NCBI RefSeq assembly: GCF_009389715.1
Contig: NC_052395.1
Location: 6,906,812 to 6,970,811 of the forward strand
Direction: 5' to 3'
Source of the DNA: Phoenix dactylifera
Taxonomy: Eukaryota; Streptophyta; Magnoliopsida; Arecales; Arecaceae
DNA length: 64,000 nt
Both the position numbers and the translations under genes were made by a program. A model generated the notes under the pieces. The model was given only the letters and a program-made list of their open reading frames with translations, did no database searches and was not told the origin of the DNA. This document shows positions 21,983-34,421 of the stretch, piece after piece (the first letter of the stretch is position 1; each line of letters starts with the position of its first letter).

Positions 21983-24900
21983 ATGGCCTCCGCTCTCTTG
22001 CTTCTACTCCCCAGACCACCGCTGTCGCCGCATCCTCTCCGGCGACTCTCCGTCCCCAATTCCCTCGCTTTACTCTCGATCCCCAAAACCTTAGTCCCCA
22101 AACCGAGATCTAGGGTTCCGAGAATGCTCTCTCCCCCCAGGGCCTTCGCGTTCCAAGAGCTAGCGGGGCTCCAGGACTCGCTCCTCGATCTCCTCCAGGC
22201 CTCGCCCCCAACGTGGAAATCAGCGATCGCCAGCAATCTCCTCATTTTTCTTGTTGGATCCCCGATTCTCGTCTCGGGGCTTTCCCCTTCAGGGATTGGA
22301 GCGGCGTTTCTCCTGGGAGTCTTAACGTGGAGGGCCTTCGGGTCGCCCGGATTCCTCCTTGTTGCCGCCTATTTCATTGTTGTAAGTGGGATTTCGCAAT
22401 GTTTTGCCTTAAATGCTTGTCTCTGGATTCTTTCTTAACTATATTCTGGCATTGAAGGTTGAATTGAGATCTTTATTATTTTTCTCATAATCGAGATGGC
22501 AATTGAATTCTTGAATCTTGATCTTTCTTTAGTTAGCAGAATTTTGATATTATTTGGATAGATTGACTAATTGTGAGTCTTCAAGAAGTTCGAAGTATCA
22601 GGTATTTCAACTGAATTTCTTGAATCTTTGTCATAAAGAGTTGGAACCTTTAAATATCATCCCAGATTATCATCGCAAATTTCTCTTATCTCTCTTTGCA
22701 TATGATCATGGTCAGATCACTGTTTTTTCTCACACCAAGAACATCGCCCGAGTCCACTTTTGAACTTTCCTTTCCCATTCAATTTGCATATTATTAAGTT
22801 CACTTTAAACCCATGCCGTTATTTATGATCAATTGTTTTTCATTCGTGACTTATCAGTTCATCTAACAGCATGCTGAACCTTTTCAGGAATTCTAGTGCA
22901 TAAACATAGACATAAACAAGATGCCTTGTCCCATCAGTTTGGTATGTATTTTATGTACCCTAATGATGTGGTGCCACTCTGTCAAAAAGGGATATGATCA
23001 TTTTGAGGGGACTGCACGTATAATCTAGAGAGAAAACTAAAGAAATTTCATCGATCGATTTAACCACAATTCACTTACAATTTATACATTTGTGGGATGA
23101 CCTTGAGGCTGAATGCTTTTTTATGTAGACAGTCCAATTTGTTATGGCTTGAACTGTCTTTTCTTGAATGCATGCTTTGTAGATTACTATGTCAAGGCTT
23201 TGGAGCTCATAATGTTATTTAAATGTTAGTGCAAGATTAAAATCCCATCGAATAGCAGTCTTGAGTTTGTCCTTTTGTCTTATATTAAATTTCATAATGA
23301 TGAAGCTTGGCTCACACATGGGTGCTGCATCTGTTTATGCTGCACTTTAAATGTATTAGATGTAGTAGATAGAGATGTTAGAGGCTGACTATCCACGTGG
23401 TGATTAAGTGCCATCTAGCTGCAATAAATTGGTGTCAAAAACAATCACATTGAGGTGACACCGATTTCTATTTCTCACCTTAATTTGACAAGCCCTAGAT
23501 CTAACTCTGGTCAAAATAATAATAATAATAAATTGACTCTAGTGAAGTATGGCAAACTTGCTTTGAGGGAAAAGAAGTCTGTAAAAATATAGAGGTTTAT
23601 TTTAATTGAAGTTCATATTTTAGAGCTTTTTGTTAGATTGCCTATTTCCTTTCTTTTATGTAGATTTTTAATTTTGATGTTGCAGTTGCGAAACTTATTT
23701 ACCATATGCTCACCCTTATATATTCTCTTCACCTAAGTCTCCTTAACTTTTTTTTGTGTACTATAGCATATTGACCATATAGAGACATTGTAATTCATAA
23801 ACGATATCTCCTCATCATCTTTTATGCATTTTAATATGATTACTTTTCTACACTCTCAATGTCTACTAGATTTGCAGGGAACAGTGGCAACAAAGTTGAA
23901 GATAACACAGAAAGAAGCTTTAGGAGTGGCTGAGAAAAGGAGAGGAAGAAGAGGGCCGGGCAGCGTGATCGGTTCCAGTGCTGCCGGATGTGTTTGTGCT
24001 TTCCTATCAATATGTGGTATTGGTGGAGCTTCATTTGCAGGGCTCTGGAAACTTGGTTTTGTTGCTAGTTTCTGTACTAAGTTGAGTGACACAGTTTCCA
24101 GTGAGATAGGCAAGGCATACGGGGAGACTGCGTAAGTATCTTGGTCAAACATACTGTTATACTATTATATAGAATGTTTTCAGCCACTTGTGGTTGAATA
24201 AGATGGTAAATCTTGGCCGACTTTGCTAGCATGGGTACTATGGTGTGGCAGGCGGTGGCATGCAGCTGTGCCACATGCCAAATCAGCACTGGACAGTATG
24301 TGCTGAGCGGCATTGAATGACAGGACCAGCACTTAGGTCATGTTTTTAGTTTCTTATGCTTATTTTCTTGTTCTCACACATTTATTAACTAGCTCATGTA
24401 CACCACAAATGTTCATGCTACTGTCCCATTAGTTTCTCTTGTGCAAAGATTATTTTCTACTCTTATTTAACATATTTTCTTCTAAAAGTTGATGATATAT
24501 TGCTGTATACATATGTATGTATAGTTATGGTGTGATGGGGCTATCTATTGTTAGTGTATGTTTTGGCTTCTGAACCCTTTAGTGTATGTTTTTGCATTAC
24601 CATATGATGAGGTCAAGGAAGGTTGGGCTCCGGCCCGCGTGTCCAGCGCTACGGAGGGATTTTCCGCCCTCCGACCTCACCATCGATGAGGTCAAGGGAG
24701 GTCGGGCTCCGGCCCGCGCATCCAGAGCTACGGGGGAATTTTCCGCCCTCCGACCTCACCATCGATGAGGTTAAGGGAGGTCAGGCTCCGACCCACGCAT
24801 CCAGTGCTACGGGAAGATTTTCCGCCCTCTGATCTCGTCCCCACCGTGCTGAAACAGCGAAGGCGACTGCTTCTCCTCAGAGGTATTGTCCGCTTTGGGA

Positions 24901-25740
24901 GGGATTTCATAGTTTCTTCCCCCCTCACAGTTTTGCCCCACAAAATCCGCCTCTGAAGAGAAAGGGGTTTCCCCCCTCCACTTAAGGAACAGACCTCTCC
25001 GCTATTTATTCGATGTGGGACTAAGTCCATGCCGCTTTATTTCCAAGCACCATTGATGAGGTCAAGGAAGGTCGGGCTCCGGCCAGCGCGTCCAGCGTTA
25101 TGTTGGGATTTTCCGCCCTCCGACCTCACCATTGATGAGGTCAAGGAAGGTTGGGCTCCAGCCCGTACGTCCAGCGCTACGGGAGGATTTTCCGCCCTCC
25201 GACCTCGTCCCCACCGGGCTGAAACAGCAGAGGCGACTGGTTCTCCTCAGAGGTATTGTCTGTTTTGGGAGGGATTTCATAGTCTCTTCCCTCCTCACGG
25301 TTTTGCCCCACAAAAGGCGTCTCTGAAGAGAAAGGGGTTGCCCCCCTCCACTTAAGGAACAAACTTCTTCGCTATTTATTCGATGTGGGACTAAGTCCAG
25401 ACCCCTTTATTCCCACAACACCATACATCCTCTAATAGTTTCTCCTTAGTCCAGACTTCCAATAAAGATCTAACTCTAAAGACTCATGTTTAGAGGGTGA
25501 TAATCCACTTATTATGAATAAAATTAACAAGTGCCATCAGATATATTATGATACAAGAAGTGTTATATATGTTTGGAGTCTTCAATACTTGGCTTACTGA
25601 ATAATACACGGTCTGTTGTGCCGGCATCGGACACCGTACCGGTTGTCTAGCGGCACGAGTCGGTACGGGCTCGCGCCGTGTCGTGTTGGGCCTGTACCGA
25701 CACAGGAGAGGGCGAATGCAAACTGTGGGAGAGAAGGAAA

Positions 25741-25775
<35 letters not shown>

Positions 25776-28700
25776 GGAGGGAGAGAAAAGGAGGCCGACA
25801 GAGGGTGGCAAAGGCTGTTGGAGGCTGGTGTCACGACCCGGTTCCGGACATGATTTACCACGCCCCTGATACGGCCCGTGCCACGGCCGTGCTACCATAA
25901 GCTATTGCCCATAATAACACGAAGCCACATAACAAGTCATGATAAGTATAGAATTTATTCGTAAAATGTTTTCCAAAGACATCTGTACATAGCTTCTAAA
26001 ATCATCCAAAATATCCAAAGCACATCACCCCTAAAAATCCTAGTCTTTGGGCTCCAGCTCCTATCATCCTTACTGATCTGTGAAAGAAATCATATGGCAT
26101 TTATGAGTTTTATAACTCAGTAAGTAACCAAATACCATCTTATTGGATCAAGCATAATTTTTCTCATACCAATGCATCATTTGAAGAATATAATAGTTAT
26201 AGCAAAATAAAGTATTTCATAGATGATATACTCAAAACCAGTCATAAAACAATGTATACTGCAGCCTTGCAAGTTCATAAACATGATAATGTAAGTCTTA
26301 TAAAAAAAATGTTGCCATCCATGCTTTATAAATCATGCTCTCAGACGGATGTGCTGCTATGACTACTATAACTTCGTGACAGGGCCGTATTCGTAGTCGA
26401 CGAGTTTTATAACTCATTCATATTCGTTACCAACTTTAACCCGTTGGCAGATGGCCGTATTCGTTGGATGCTAGCTCCAGAGTGTTGAGTGGCCTCTATT
26501 TCTAGAGGCGGGCATAGCTATCTGAGAGTTCATAAATCATTATTTTTTTTCATAAATCATACCTTCATAAATAGATTGAAAAATGATAAATTGCATCGTA
26601 TAGTTTAAAAAAATGCATAATCATGCCACAAATATCATTTCCATGCAATCTATCATAATCATAATTCATATCCAATCACATATTCATGAAGAAGTGCTAT
26701 TTAATCAAATTCATTAATCATATGCAATCATATGCTTGGTGCTAATTTTGAGAAAATATATCATATCAAATACAATTTTGTAATTTCATACAATTAAATA
26801 GTGATTAGAAATCAATAAGATTTGTGCCCGAGTTACTTACCTTGATTCGCTTCGGTGACTCAACGGTGGTTCCGAAGAGCTCTGCCGCCACTGAAAGAAG
26901 GAAGAAGAGAGGCAGTGAGGAGGAAGAAGGTGTCTCTATGAAGGGACCCATCGAGCTTTTATAGCCCTCTCCGGGGGAAGGAGGGGAGGAAATGGCCACA
27001 ACCGTGGCTGTTAGGCGGTTATAACCGCCTCAACAACTGGCGATCGCAGGGCTCCTCCTTTCCGAAGGAGACCAAGGTGGCCTCCAGATGGGCTACCTTA
27101 TGCCAGGGCACGGTGGCCCTTGGGCTGGCTACGTTGGGTTGGCCCACTGGCCCAGTTGTGTGCGGTTCGGTCAATGGACCGAGCCCTCACAGTCGGCGCC
27201 CGGGCAGGAGGCGGATGCCACAGCCAGGTCCCCTGCCCAGGCGCCAGCCTTCGACGGCCTCCGCCACCCTCTGCCGGCCTCCCTCCCTCTCCCTCTTCCT
27301 CCCCCGCTCGCTCTCTCTTTTCTTCTTTTTCCTTCTCCTCCTCCGGTGACGGCATCTCAATTTCATTGCCAGAACTGTTCCGGTCCACCGCTGGTACGGC
27401 TAGAGACGCCCTGAATCGGGCGGTTCGGGATGGTTCTGCCGATCCTGAAATAATGGTTGTAAGATTGTTTTATTACATTATGTGCATATAATGAATCACA
27501 TTACTCAGCTTACTAGATGATGGTTGTGAGATGATGTTATAATGTTGTGTACATCTTTTGTAAATTGTTAAACGTGGTATCCTCACTTGCCATTGATTAA
27601 CTGCACCTTCAACAAACTTTTTTCTTTTTTCTGTTAATAACAGTTTATTACTATCAACAATGAGGTGGAAAAAATTGCTTCTGAACTTTTATTCGGTGCG
27701 TGTAGTTTAAGGTAATCAGCATATTTGAGGAAATAAGAGCATGCATAGTGTTGATTCACAATAGGTATCCTTCTAGTAAAGCCACGATTGCCTGCTCCTA
27801 GGAATGGTTTCTGTGCTAGTGAGACTCCGCCACTTCTCAATCAATAATTTTTCCCTTATGGATATACACTTCATGACTGTTTCACTCTGATGCTTCTGGA
27901 ACAGGTATCTTGTTACAACGTTCAAGGTAGTCCCAAGAGGTACCGAAGGGGCTGTAAGTGTGGAGGGGACCATTGCTGGACTTTTAGCTTCAATTCTTCT
28001 TGCTAGCATTGGTTATTTTCTGGGAGAGGTATTTTTCCTATTAATTAGATCATTTTATCTAAATTGTTATTCTTAATGTATAGTTTTCACATTTGAAACA
28101 GAAGATGTTAAAGCTGATATTTTATGGATATTCTTACTGAAAGTATCAGTTGGTGAATTCAGTTTTCTTTTTTATTGACTACAAATAAGTTATATAAACT
28201 CACAAGTCCTGTTTATGTCAAAATAGTGTATGGTGTGGCTATCATTCCATCTGCTACTAAATTCTTTGTGAGCTGGAATCAATGTAAAAGTTATCCTTGC
28301 CTTATTATGTATGAAGAGATAATACAGTAATGAATCATTGTAAGTAATATAAAAATATCTGTAGAGTCAAAATGTGAGTGTTAGTTTTTGAATTTAGAAA
28401 TTTAAAAGTTGATGAGGCACAATTGCATAAAGTTGGAAAAGCATTCATGAAAACAGAGCCAGGGCTGCACAGACGGAGTATTGATGCTCCAATATAGCTA
28501 AAAATATGCAACTGCATCAGTCACCAAAAACAAAGAGCTTTTAACTTGCACACGACATCCATCTGTTTAAAATAGGCTTATTTTGTAGGTTAGCGATGCT
28601 ATCTGACCCTACTTATTATTTTGTAGGTAGCTTGGCTTGTTTTAAAAATATTTTTAATCTTTTGTTGGAATGATTTAATTTTATAAAAATTAATATGTTC

Positions 28701-30484
28701 GGTCCTATATTTGTTCGATTACCAATAATGTAACCAATGTACATGGTTGGCTAGATGTTGTTGTCAGAATTGTAACTTGGCATCTTTCATAACAGGAGCT
28801 TGTAAATGAATATGTTGGTTCATTGTCTTGCCAAAGACCTTTTTTATTCATATTTGTTTCCTCACTTTCCAAACCTTTCACTACCTTTTCCTACGAAGAA
28901 TGCTTGTCCCTTTTTCCCAAACCTTGCAGCTGAGATGACTTATTAATCTTTCCCGTTTCAGGTGATTCTCAGCAGGCCAACAATTCCCCACCTATTCGGA
29001 TTTTTATGTTGTCCCTGCTGTGCAAGTGCTGCTAATAACAGCGATCTGTATATGTTAGTTAAATTTTTATTCACATCATGACTTTGTGATGCAGATAGAT
29101 GTACCACAAGCTGCTATATGTGTTCTAGCATCCCAGATTGCAAATTTTGGTGAGAGCCTAATTGGTGCTGCGCTACAAGATAAAGAAGGTTTTAGATGGG
29201 TGAGTTGCCATTCCAATGACCAGCTCAATTCTTCTAAGTTATGAGTTATATGGTGAATGTGCTCCTTACCTATTGGTTCTTTCTTCATTGACAAGAAAAA
29301 AAAGGGAGTAAAATATTTGCACAACATGATGCTTGTTAGATGTGTCGTTTAAGTAGAACAAGTGCATCTATTAATATAATGGAGAGATTAAGATTGACAA
29401 TTTCCAACAGAATTTCATCTGGGTGGAGACTTAGGGATGTGATTTAGGAGACTCATGTATAGGGCACATGCAGATGATTTATAGGAAGATATTTCACATA
29501 ATGACAAAGAAGCTAGTGCTTTTGTATAATGCAAAAAAGTCAGGCAATAGTGGGAACCCCGGCATGACTTGTATGCTGCAAAAGTGAGACACCGAGGTGT
29601 CTATGGTTCTTTGCTAGGAAAAATGAAATTAAAAAATTGCATGTTAGAGAAAACAACCATCTGCATCAAGTGGAGGACCAACTGTGATGTCACTCTATAG
29701 GCAAGCAACAAAAGACCAATATCTTTCAAGAAAAAGAAAAGGGCTCAGATTGTGTGGAAGCCTGGAAAGTTAAAGTCTATAAAGTATGAAAGCCTTTTGA
29801 AGTGAAAAGAATTTAAAGTGAATTGCATCAAAAATGGCTGCAGCTGCACTTTAGTAGGAACTAGTATTGATATAAAAGATGGAAGAACCATCAGAATTTC
29901 GAACATGAAATCAGAAAAGAAGATCCTCTATGGTGTCATGGACAAATACTGAGAAGGTATGTCCAAATTCATAATAGGTCACATTGTTTAAAATTAAGGA
30001 TGCAGTTCTATGTTCAACAATTATTTAACTAATTCAAAATGGAGTTATATTACTACTGATATACATAAGCAGATTTTTAACCATCTACTTGACTTTATCT
30101 ATCCTTCATTCAAAAAGGAAATAAAAAGGTTTTCTCCCATATTTCTTTAGGTGGACTGCCTAGCATCCAGCAGGGACCTATACAAGATCATCGATATGAT
30201 TACAATTTACAGGCACTATAGTGCACAAGTTCTAGCTTCTACTTGTACCGCGGAATTTCATATGGATTTTACTGTACTATATTTATTCACTGGTCATTGA
30301 TTTTATTGTAGTTATGCTGTTTATTAGGATTTTTTTGGGTTTCTGATCTGCAAGGTTAACATTAGCTGCCACTTCTTTTGTTGTACAGTTGAACAATGAT
30401 GCTGTCAATGTAATCAACATCTCCATCGGCAGCATTTTGGCCGTTCTGATGCAGCACCTCATGCTACAGAGCTACCTTCAGTAA
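21983..30484 (+). CDS. VTE6: VTE6, phytyl-phosphate kinase, chloroplast
   Basis: Five exons: 21983-22381, 23878-24131, 27905-28028, 29095-29199 and 30389-30484, all with GT-AG borders and consistent phase, giving 325 aa (Arabidopsis VTE6 is close to this length). The protein belongs to the DUF92 membrane family. VTE6 phosphorylates phytyl phosphate to phytyl diphosphate for tocopherol and phylloquinone synthesis in plastids. Residues 1 to about 55 are rich in Leu, Pro, Ser and Arg with few acidic residues, like a transit peptide. Hydrophobic segments lie at about 82-132 and later. Conserved blocks are GVAEKRRGRRGPGSVIGSSA (from 149), KLSDTVSSEIGKAYG (exon 2), FKVVPRGTEGAVSVEGT (exon 3), ASQIANFGESLIGA (exon 4) and NDAVNVINISIGS (exon 5). 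The start ATG is the first in frame. Intron 2 is 3.8 kb and repeat-filled. Confidence 0.95.
24605..25420 (+). mobile_element. Head-to-tail pair of LTR-like units in VTE6 intron 2
   Basis: Unit 1 (24605-25049) and unit 2 (25054-25420) both start TGATGAGGTCAAGG and end in CA, and share a 3' part with CGATGTGGGACTAAGTCC. The pair is flanked by CCATA at 24600-24604 and 25421-25425, and CCAT also separates the units. Unit 1 has three 79-bp monomers and unit 2 has two, which accounts for their length difference of 78 bp. TG...CA ends and 5-bp flanks fit solo LTRs of a small element; no primer site or coding region is present. Confidence 0.7.
24606..24842 (+). repeat. Three tandem 79-bp GC-rich monomers
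   Basis: GATGAGG recurs at 24606, 24685 and 24764 (period 79). Each monomer carries GGGCTCCGGCCCGCG, a TCCAGCGCTACGG-like core and TTTTCCGCCCTCCGACCTC. A two-monomer version occurs at 25055-25210. Confidence 0.9.
25617..25828 (+). repeat. GC-rich repeat family, left half of a split copy
   Basis: Shares CGGCACGAGTCGGTACGGG, CCTGTACCGACA, a GA-rich run and GGAGGCCGA with the copy at 53240-53640. It breaks off where a gypsy LTR begins at 25829; the right half resumes after 27191. It contains a GA microsatellite at about 25740-25763. Confidence 0.65.
25829..27191 (-). mobile_element. Gypsy-type LTR inserted in VTE6 intron 2
   Basis: On the minus strand it starts TGTGAGGGCTCGG at 27191 and ends CGGGTCGTGACA at 25829, the same kind of ends as the LTR at 12925-15047 (TGTAAGGGC to CGTGACA). 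A minus-strand TATAAAAG lies near 26958-26965. It splits the GC-rich repeat. The flanks GCTGG and GTCGG are similar but not identical, so the duplication is decayed or the border is a little off. Confidence 0.6.
27192..27450 (+). repeat. GC-rich repeat family, right half of a split copy
   Basis: Contains CTCCCTCTCCCTCTTCC, CTTCTCCTCCTCCGG and, at the end, CGGTTCGGGATGGTTCTGCC, in the same order as the right part of the copy near 53440-53635. Open frames here result from high GC content and have no domain. Confidence 0.6.
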
Positions 30485-32038
30485 ATAATAGCCATAGCAT
30501 CAATACCTGTTGCATGCATATCACATGGAACTAACAAATGAAATGATCGAGTTCATCAACACAAGAAGGTAACACTAAGATTACTGAAACAAATTATGGT
30601 TTTTTATAACAACAAAAGATACTGAAATTCTGAAAAGGATTGATTTCTCGTGCAGGTAAGGCCTGAAATTTTTCAGAGGATCACTTTGTGTTCTTGAAAA
30701 CTGCATGGAATGAAAAGTTAAGAGGCATTTAATTAACAATTCAACCTTCCTTCACATGTTTGCCGTGTTCTTTGAACAGAAGATGATAGCCTGATCCATG
30801 TGACTCCAAATTAGCGCAACATATTGTGTAAATGTCAGTTATTACATGATGAAATTTTCAGAATTGTTCTTTTCAGTTGCTGGTTGCCTTATGTTATCAT
30901 TTCCAATGAGTGGTGCAATTTGTTGCAAAATAAGTGACTTGATCATCAAATGTTTGTTGGTGTAATGATTCATTTTAGATAATTTACTCCATTAGTAGCA
31001 AGAAACTTGAAAAAGAAAATTATTTCCCATTATTCAAAAACTCTCCATGTCTGAACATATGATCTGGACATTTTTTCTTCTTCTTCAGTTTGTGTCAAAT
31101 ATCCTCAACTTATTTCTCCATGGCTTTGTATGTAATTTCTTCTGAAGAAGCTTTTGTCATTAGATTACCTATTGGAAAATTTTAATTGAGCAGCTTGCAG
31201 CTTGCTTTGTTCCAAGCCCAGAGTCAGCACTTGTCTGTATTAAGTTCAGGTTGTATCGGATGTCATTTCTGGGTTGAATTCATTTAAGTGTGCCATGCAA
31301 CACCATTGGAAGGTCCCCACCTTTCCCATTTTGATATGGAACCTTGTTGATTGTTAGGTATGTACAAATGTGCTGATCCACTGTCTTTTTATGGGGAATC
31401 CATGGTCCAACATTGTTCTTCGGAAACAGGAGCCTCTTATTTCTCTTAGATTTTGGAAATTTAAGCTTTTGGAAATGATGTCTGCCCACTGTCAGGTTTT
31501 GTTTGGACTTTAAAGATTGGCACCAGGCGCGTTATTACTATATATTCTTGGATATAATCCTACTCCAGAACCACTTGGTGGGATAGAAGCCTGCCTACAG
31601 GTCCGCGTCTTGCCCTAAGATTTCTCTGGCGGAAGACCAAAAGAGTGGAGTTCGGCACGAGGGGCACGTATGCATTGAGATATCTGTATGTGCCGGTAAA
31701 CGTGTATGCATGTAGTTAAATGAGATAGAGAAACTGCTCTTTTTAAAGGGGTATGGAATGCCCTTTTATATGTGAAACACCTCCCGTTAGCTCATGGCAT
31801 GTCTTTGTTGTGCCCTGAAACGTTCTTGCAGCAAGTGCTTTCGGTGTGAGATTCTTCAGTCTCCGGCATACGCCGCTTTCCAACCTTTTGATGTGTGGCT
31901 TACGGGTTCGAATAAGCGAATATGTAAATGGATGTGTGGGGGACGCCGCCGGTATGGAAAATTTCCGTATCCGCTGCAATTGTGTGTCTGCTTGTTGAGT
32001 TCTTGGATGTGCTGCTGCTGTCGTTACGCCTTAAGTAT

Positions 32039-32085
<47 letters not shown>

Positions 32086-33002
32086 CCCCTTTTCTTTTGA
32101 GAAAATGTCTTAAATTTTTGATGGTGGTGGCCCATATGTTCTAGTTAGCGACAGCTGCTGGTCTCTGTTGTTTGATGTCATGCTATATAGCGAGTATATT
32201 TGTTTGATGCGGTGCTATTGTTGATGTCAATGGTCAAATATGATGTCATTATGCTATATTTGAATTATCTAGTAATTTTATAGCGTTATATTTATAAGCG
32301 ACTTAAAACCTTTAGATTGTAGTTTCAAAAATTAAAGTTATGGCTGTTTTAATAGTAAAATTCCAGGCTGTGATGCATGTAGTCCACGAATGATGCTTCG
32401 GACTGGCTTGAACAGAAATTTTAGTACGACTATTCGGTGCACCCTCAAGCTCATTTTATCAAATGAGTGCGAGGCTGCGGCCTTAGGCTTTGTACCGTGA
32501 TCTGCTATGCAGAAATTTTGAAAAAGTAGAGGAGAAGAGTCTATGAGAGAGTCACCAAAATTAATGGTGGTTCGTACCCAAAAAAAAAACAAAGTGGTAC
32601 AAAAATATTAAATAAAGAAATAACTATTGTTTTTTTTTGGTACAAGAAATAACTATTGTTAGCCATTAAAAAAATAAAAAAAGAGTGGACTTTATTTAAA
32701 CTTTAAAAACCATTCCCGGCCCCCAACCCGGAAATCTCTCAGTTCAATATCTCCCGAGTCCTGAGGCTACATGGATTATTTGGCCTTTCAAATAAAAACA
32801 TCAGGACCCCACCAACCTATCATATCAATCACATCAGAGCCCATTCTATCTCCAAGGCAATTCCTCTTTCTCCGTCCGGCTCCCTATTCCGCAGCCAGCT
32901 TCATGAGAAGTGAGAACCCAACCAAGTACGGTAGGAGAAGAGGAGACCTCTCAAACTCTTCTCCCTTTCCCTGCTTAGTTTCGCTCGTTACCAAATCCCA
33001 GC
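30485..33002. other. Intergenic between VTE6 and RLP29
   Basis: The first part is the probable VTE6 3' untranslated region. A CT microsatellite lies at 32040-32081. No other gene recognised. About 32870-33002 is probably the 5' leader of the next gene. Confidence 0.45.
32040..32081. repeat. CT microsatellite
   Basis: About 20 uninterrupted TC units. Confidence 0.95.
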
Positions 33003-34421
33003 ATGACAATGTCTCCTGCCCTTCTCTCCCTCCCCCAGATCCTGGTCGCGCTTCCTGTTCTCCTTTCACTTGCTTGTTTTACTGTCTCCACCCAACCCCG
33101 GGGGACCAACAGTCATAGCCAAGCCGAAATGCTTCAATCCATGAGCATGGCCTCTCTTGAGAAGGAGACGCTCTTCCATGTGATGGAGACCATGTCCTCT
33201 GATAGGGACTGGAGGTCCTCCTACCCAGACCCATGCATTCCGGGCTCCTCATGGCCTGGTATTGAATGCAAACCAGGCAGTGACAACCACCTCCATGTCA
33301 CAAGGCTGGACTTTGGAGTCGCACCCAACCCTACTTGCAAGAACACTGCCACCTTCCCATCCGAGGTCTTTGACCTCCCTCATCTCCAATCTCTTTTCTT
33401 CTTCAACTGCTTTAAGACCACCAAAACCAGCCTCTCCATGCCACCACCAGCCCGCAAGCCGGCAGCTTATGCTTCTCTCCAACAACTTAGCCTTAAATCA
33501 AATCCATCATTGATAGGTCCCGTACCACCCCATATCTCCTCCCTCTTCTCGCTCCAGGTCCTCACACTCTCTCAAAACCACCTCCATGGAAAGATCCCTG
33601 AGGGCATCTCTGGCCTGACCTCCCTCATCCACCTGGACCTCAGCTACAACTCCCTCGCAGGCAGCATACCAGCCCAGTTGGGTAGTCTAAGCAGCCTGAC
33701 AGGCCTTGACCTCAGCTACAACTCCCTCACAGGATCCATCCCACCATCAATTGGGCAGCTAAGTCTTCTCCAGAAACTTGATTTGAGCTCTAATTCACTG
33801 TCTGGAAGCGTCCCGGAGAGCTTGGAGAATCTCAGCTTCCTGGCTTTCTTAGCCCTCAGCAACAACAAGCTAAGCGGGCAGCTACCAAAGGGCCTGCCAA
33901 AGCTCCAGAACCTCCAGTACTTCATAATGGATGACAACCCCATGTTCGTCCCACTGCCGTCCCAGCTTGGGAGGTTGTCGAAGCTGCAGGAGCTCCGGCT
34001 AGCCAATTCGGGCTACTCGGGTTCGATCCCCGGGAGCTTTGCCTGGTTGGCCAATCTCACCACTCTGTCTCTGGAGAACAACAGGCTCACCGGTGAGATT
34101 CCAGGAGTTTTAAGCGGCCTCAGCAGGATGTACCATCTGAATTTGAGCAGGAACATGCTAGCTGGTGTGGTTCCTTTCAGTGCTGGCTTCATTAAAAGGC
34201 TCGGGAGGAACCTGGACTTGAGTGGGAATCCAGGCTTGTGTCTCAATGGATCCGAGAGCTCTGTGAGCATCAGTGTTGGGGTTGAAGTTTGTGCAGGTAA
34301 TAGAAGCGCCTCCTCCATGCAACAGCCATTGAGGAGCTCAGCTAGAGCTCCATCACCTCTGTTCTCTAACTTCCCTCTGTTACCGGGTTGTTTGGCTCTC
34401 TGGTCTGTTACTGTGTTTTAA
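33003..34421 (+). CDS. RLP29: RLP29-like leucine-rich-repeat receptor-like protein
   Basis: A single exon of 472 aa. Residues 1 to about 31 form a signal peptide (hydrophobic ILVALPVLLSLACF). An N-terminal LRR cap has paired Cys with DPCIPGSSWPGIEC and LDFGVAPNPTC. About nine to ten LRRs of plant type follow (LxxLxLSxNxLxGxIP). Near-diagnostic family blocks are FFFNCF, QYFIMDDNPMFVPLP, LANSGYSGSIP and NLDLSGNPGLCLN. The architecture and length match Arabidopsis RLP29 (At2g42800) and its PII-2-like relatives. There is no kinase domain. The C-terminal FPLLPGCLALWSVTVF is hydrophobic and could be a GPI-anchor or membrane signal. The product is probably secreted or at the cell surface; its ligand is unknown. 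A second ATG lies two codons in and is equally possible as start. Confidence 0.95.
   Translation: MTMSPALLSLPQILVALPVLLSLACFTVSTQPRGTNSHSQAEMLQSMSMASLEKETLFHVMETMSSDRDWRSSYPDPCIPGSSWPGIECKPGSDNHLHVTRLDFGVAPNPTCKNTATFPSEVFDLPHLQSLFFFNCFKTTKTSLSMPPPARKPAAYASLQQLSLKSNPSLIGPVPPHISSLFSLQVLTLSQNHLHGKIPEGISGLTSLIHLDLSYNSLAGSIPAQLGSLSSLTGLDLSYNSLTGSIPPSIGQLSLLQKLDLSSNSLSGSVPESLENLSFLAFLALSNNKLSGQLPKGLPKLQNLQYFIMDDNPMFVPLPSQLGRLSKLQELRLANSGYSGSIPGSFAWLANLTTLSLENNRLTGEIPGVLSGLSRMYHLNLSRNMLAGVVPFSAGFIKRLGRNLDLSGNPGLCLNGSESSVSISVGVEVCAGNRSASSMQQPLRSSARAPSPLFSNFPLLPGCLALWSVTVF

Noticed and set aside
27077..27491. Four overlapping frames of 90-123 aa
   Set aside because: High GC removes stops by chance; the region is the gypsy LTR end plus the GC-rich repeat inside a VTE6 intron.
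31794..32144. A 116-aa frame ending in a Ser-Leu repeat
   Set aside because: The C-terminal half is the translated CT microsatellite and the rest has no recognisable pattern.
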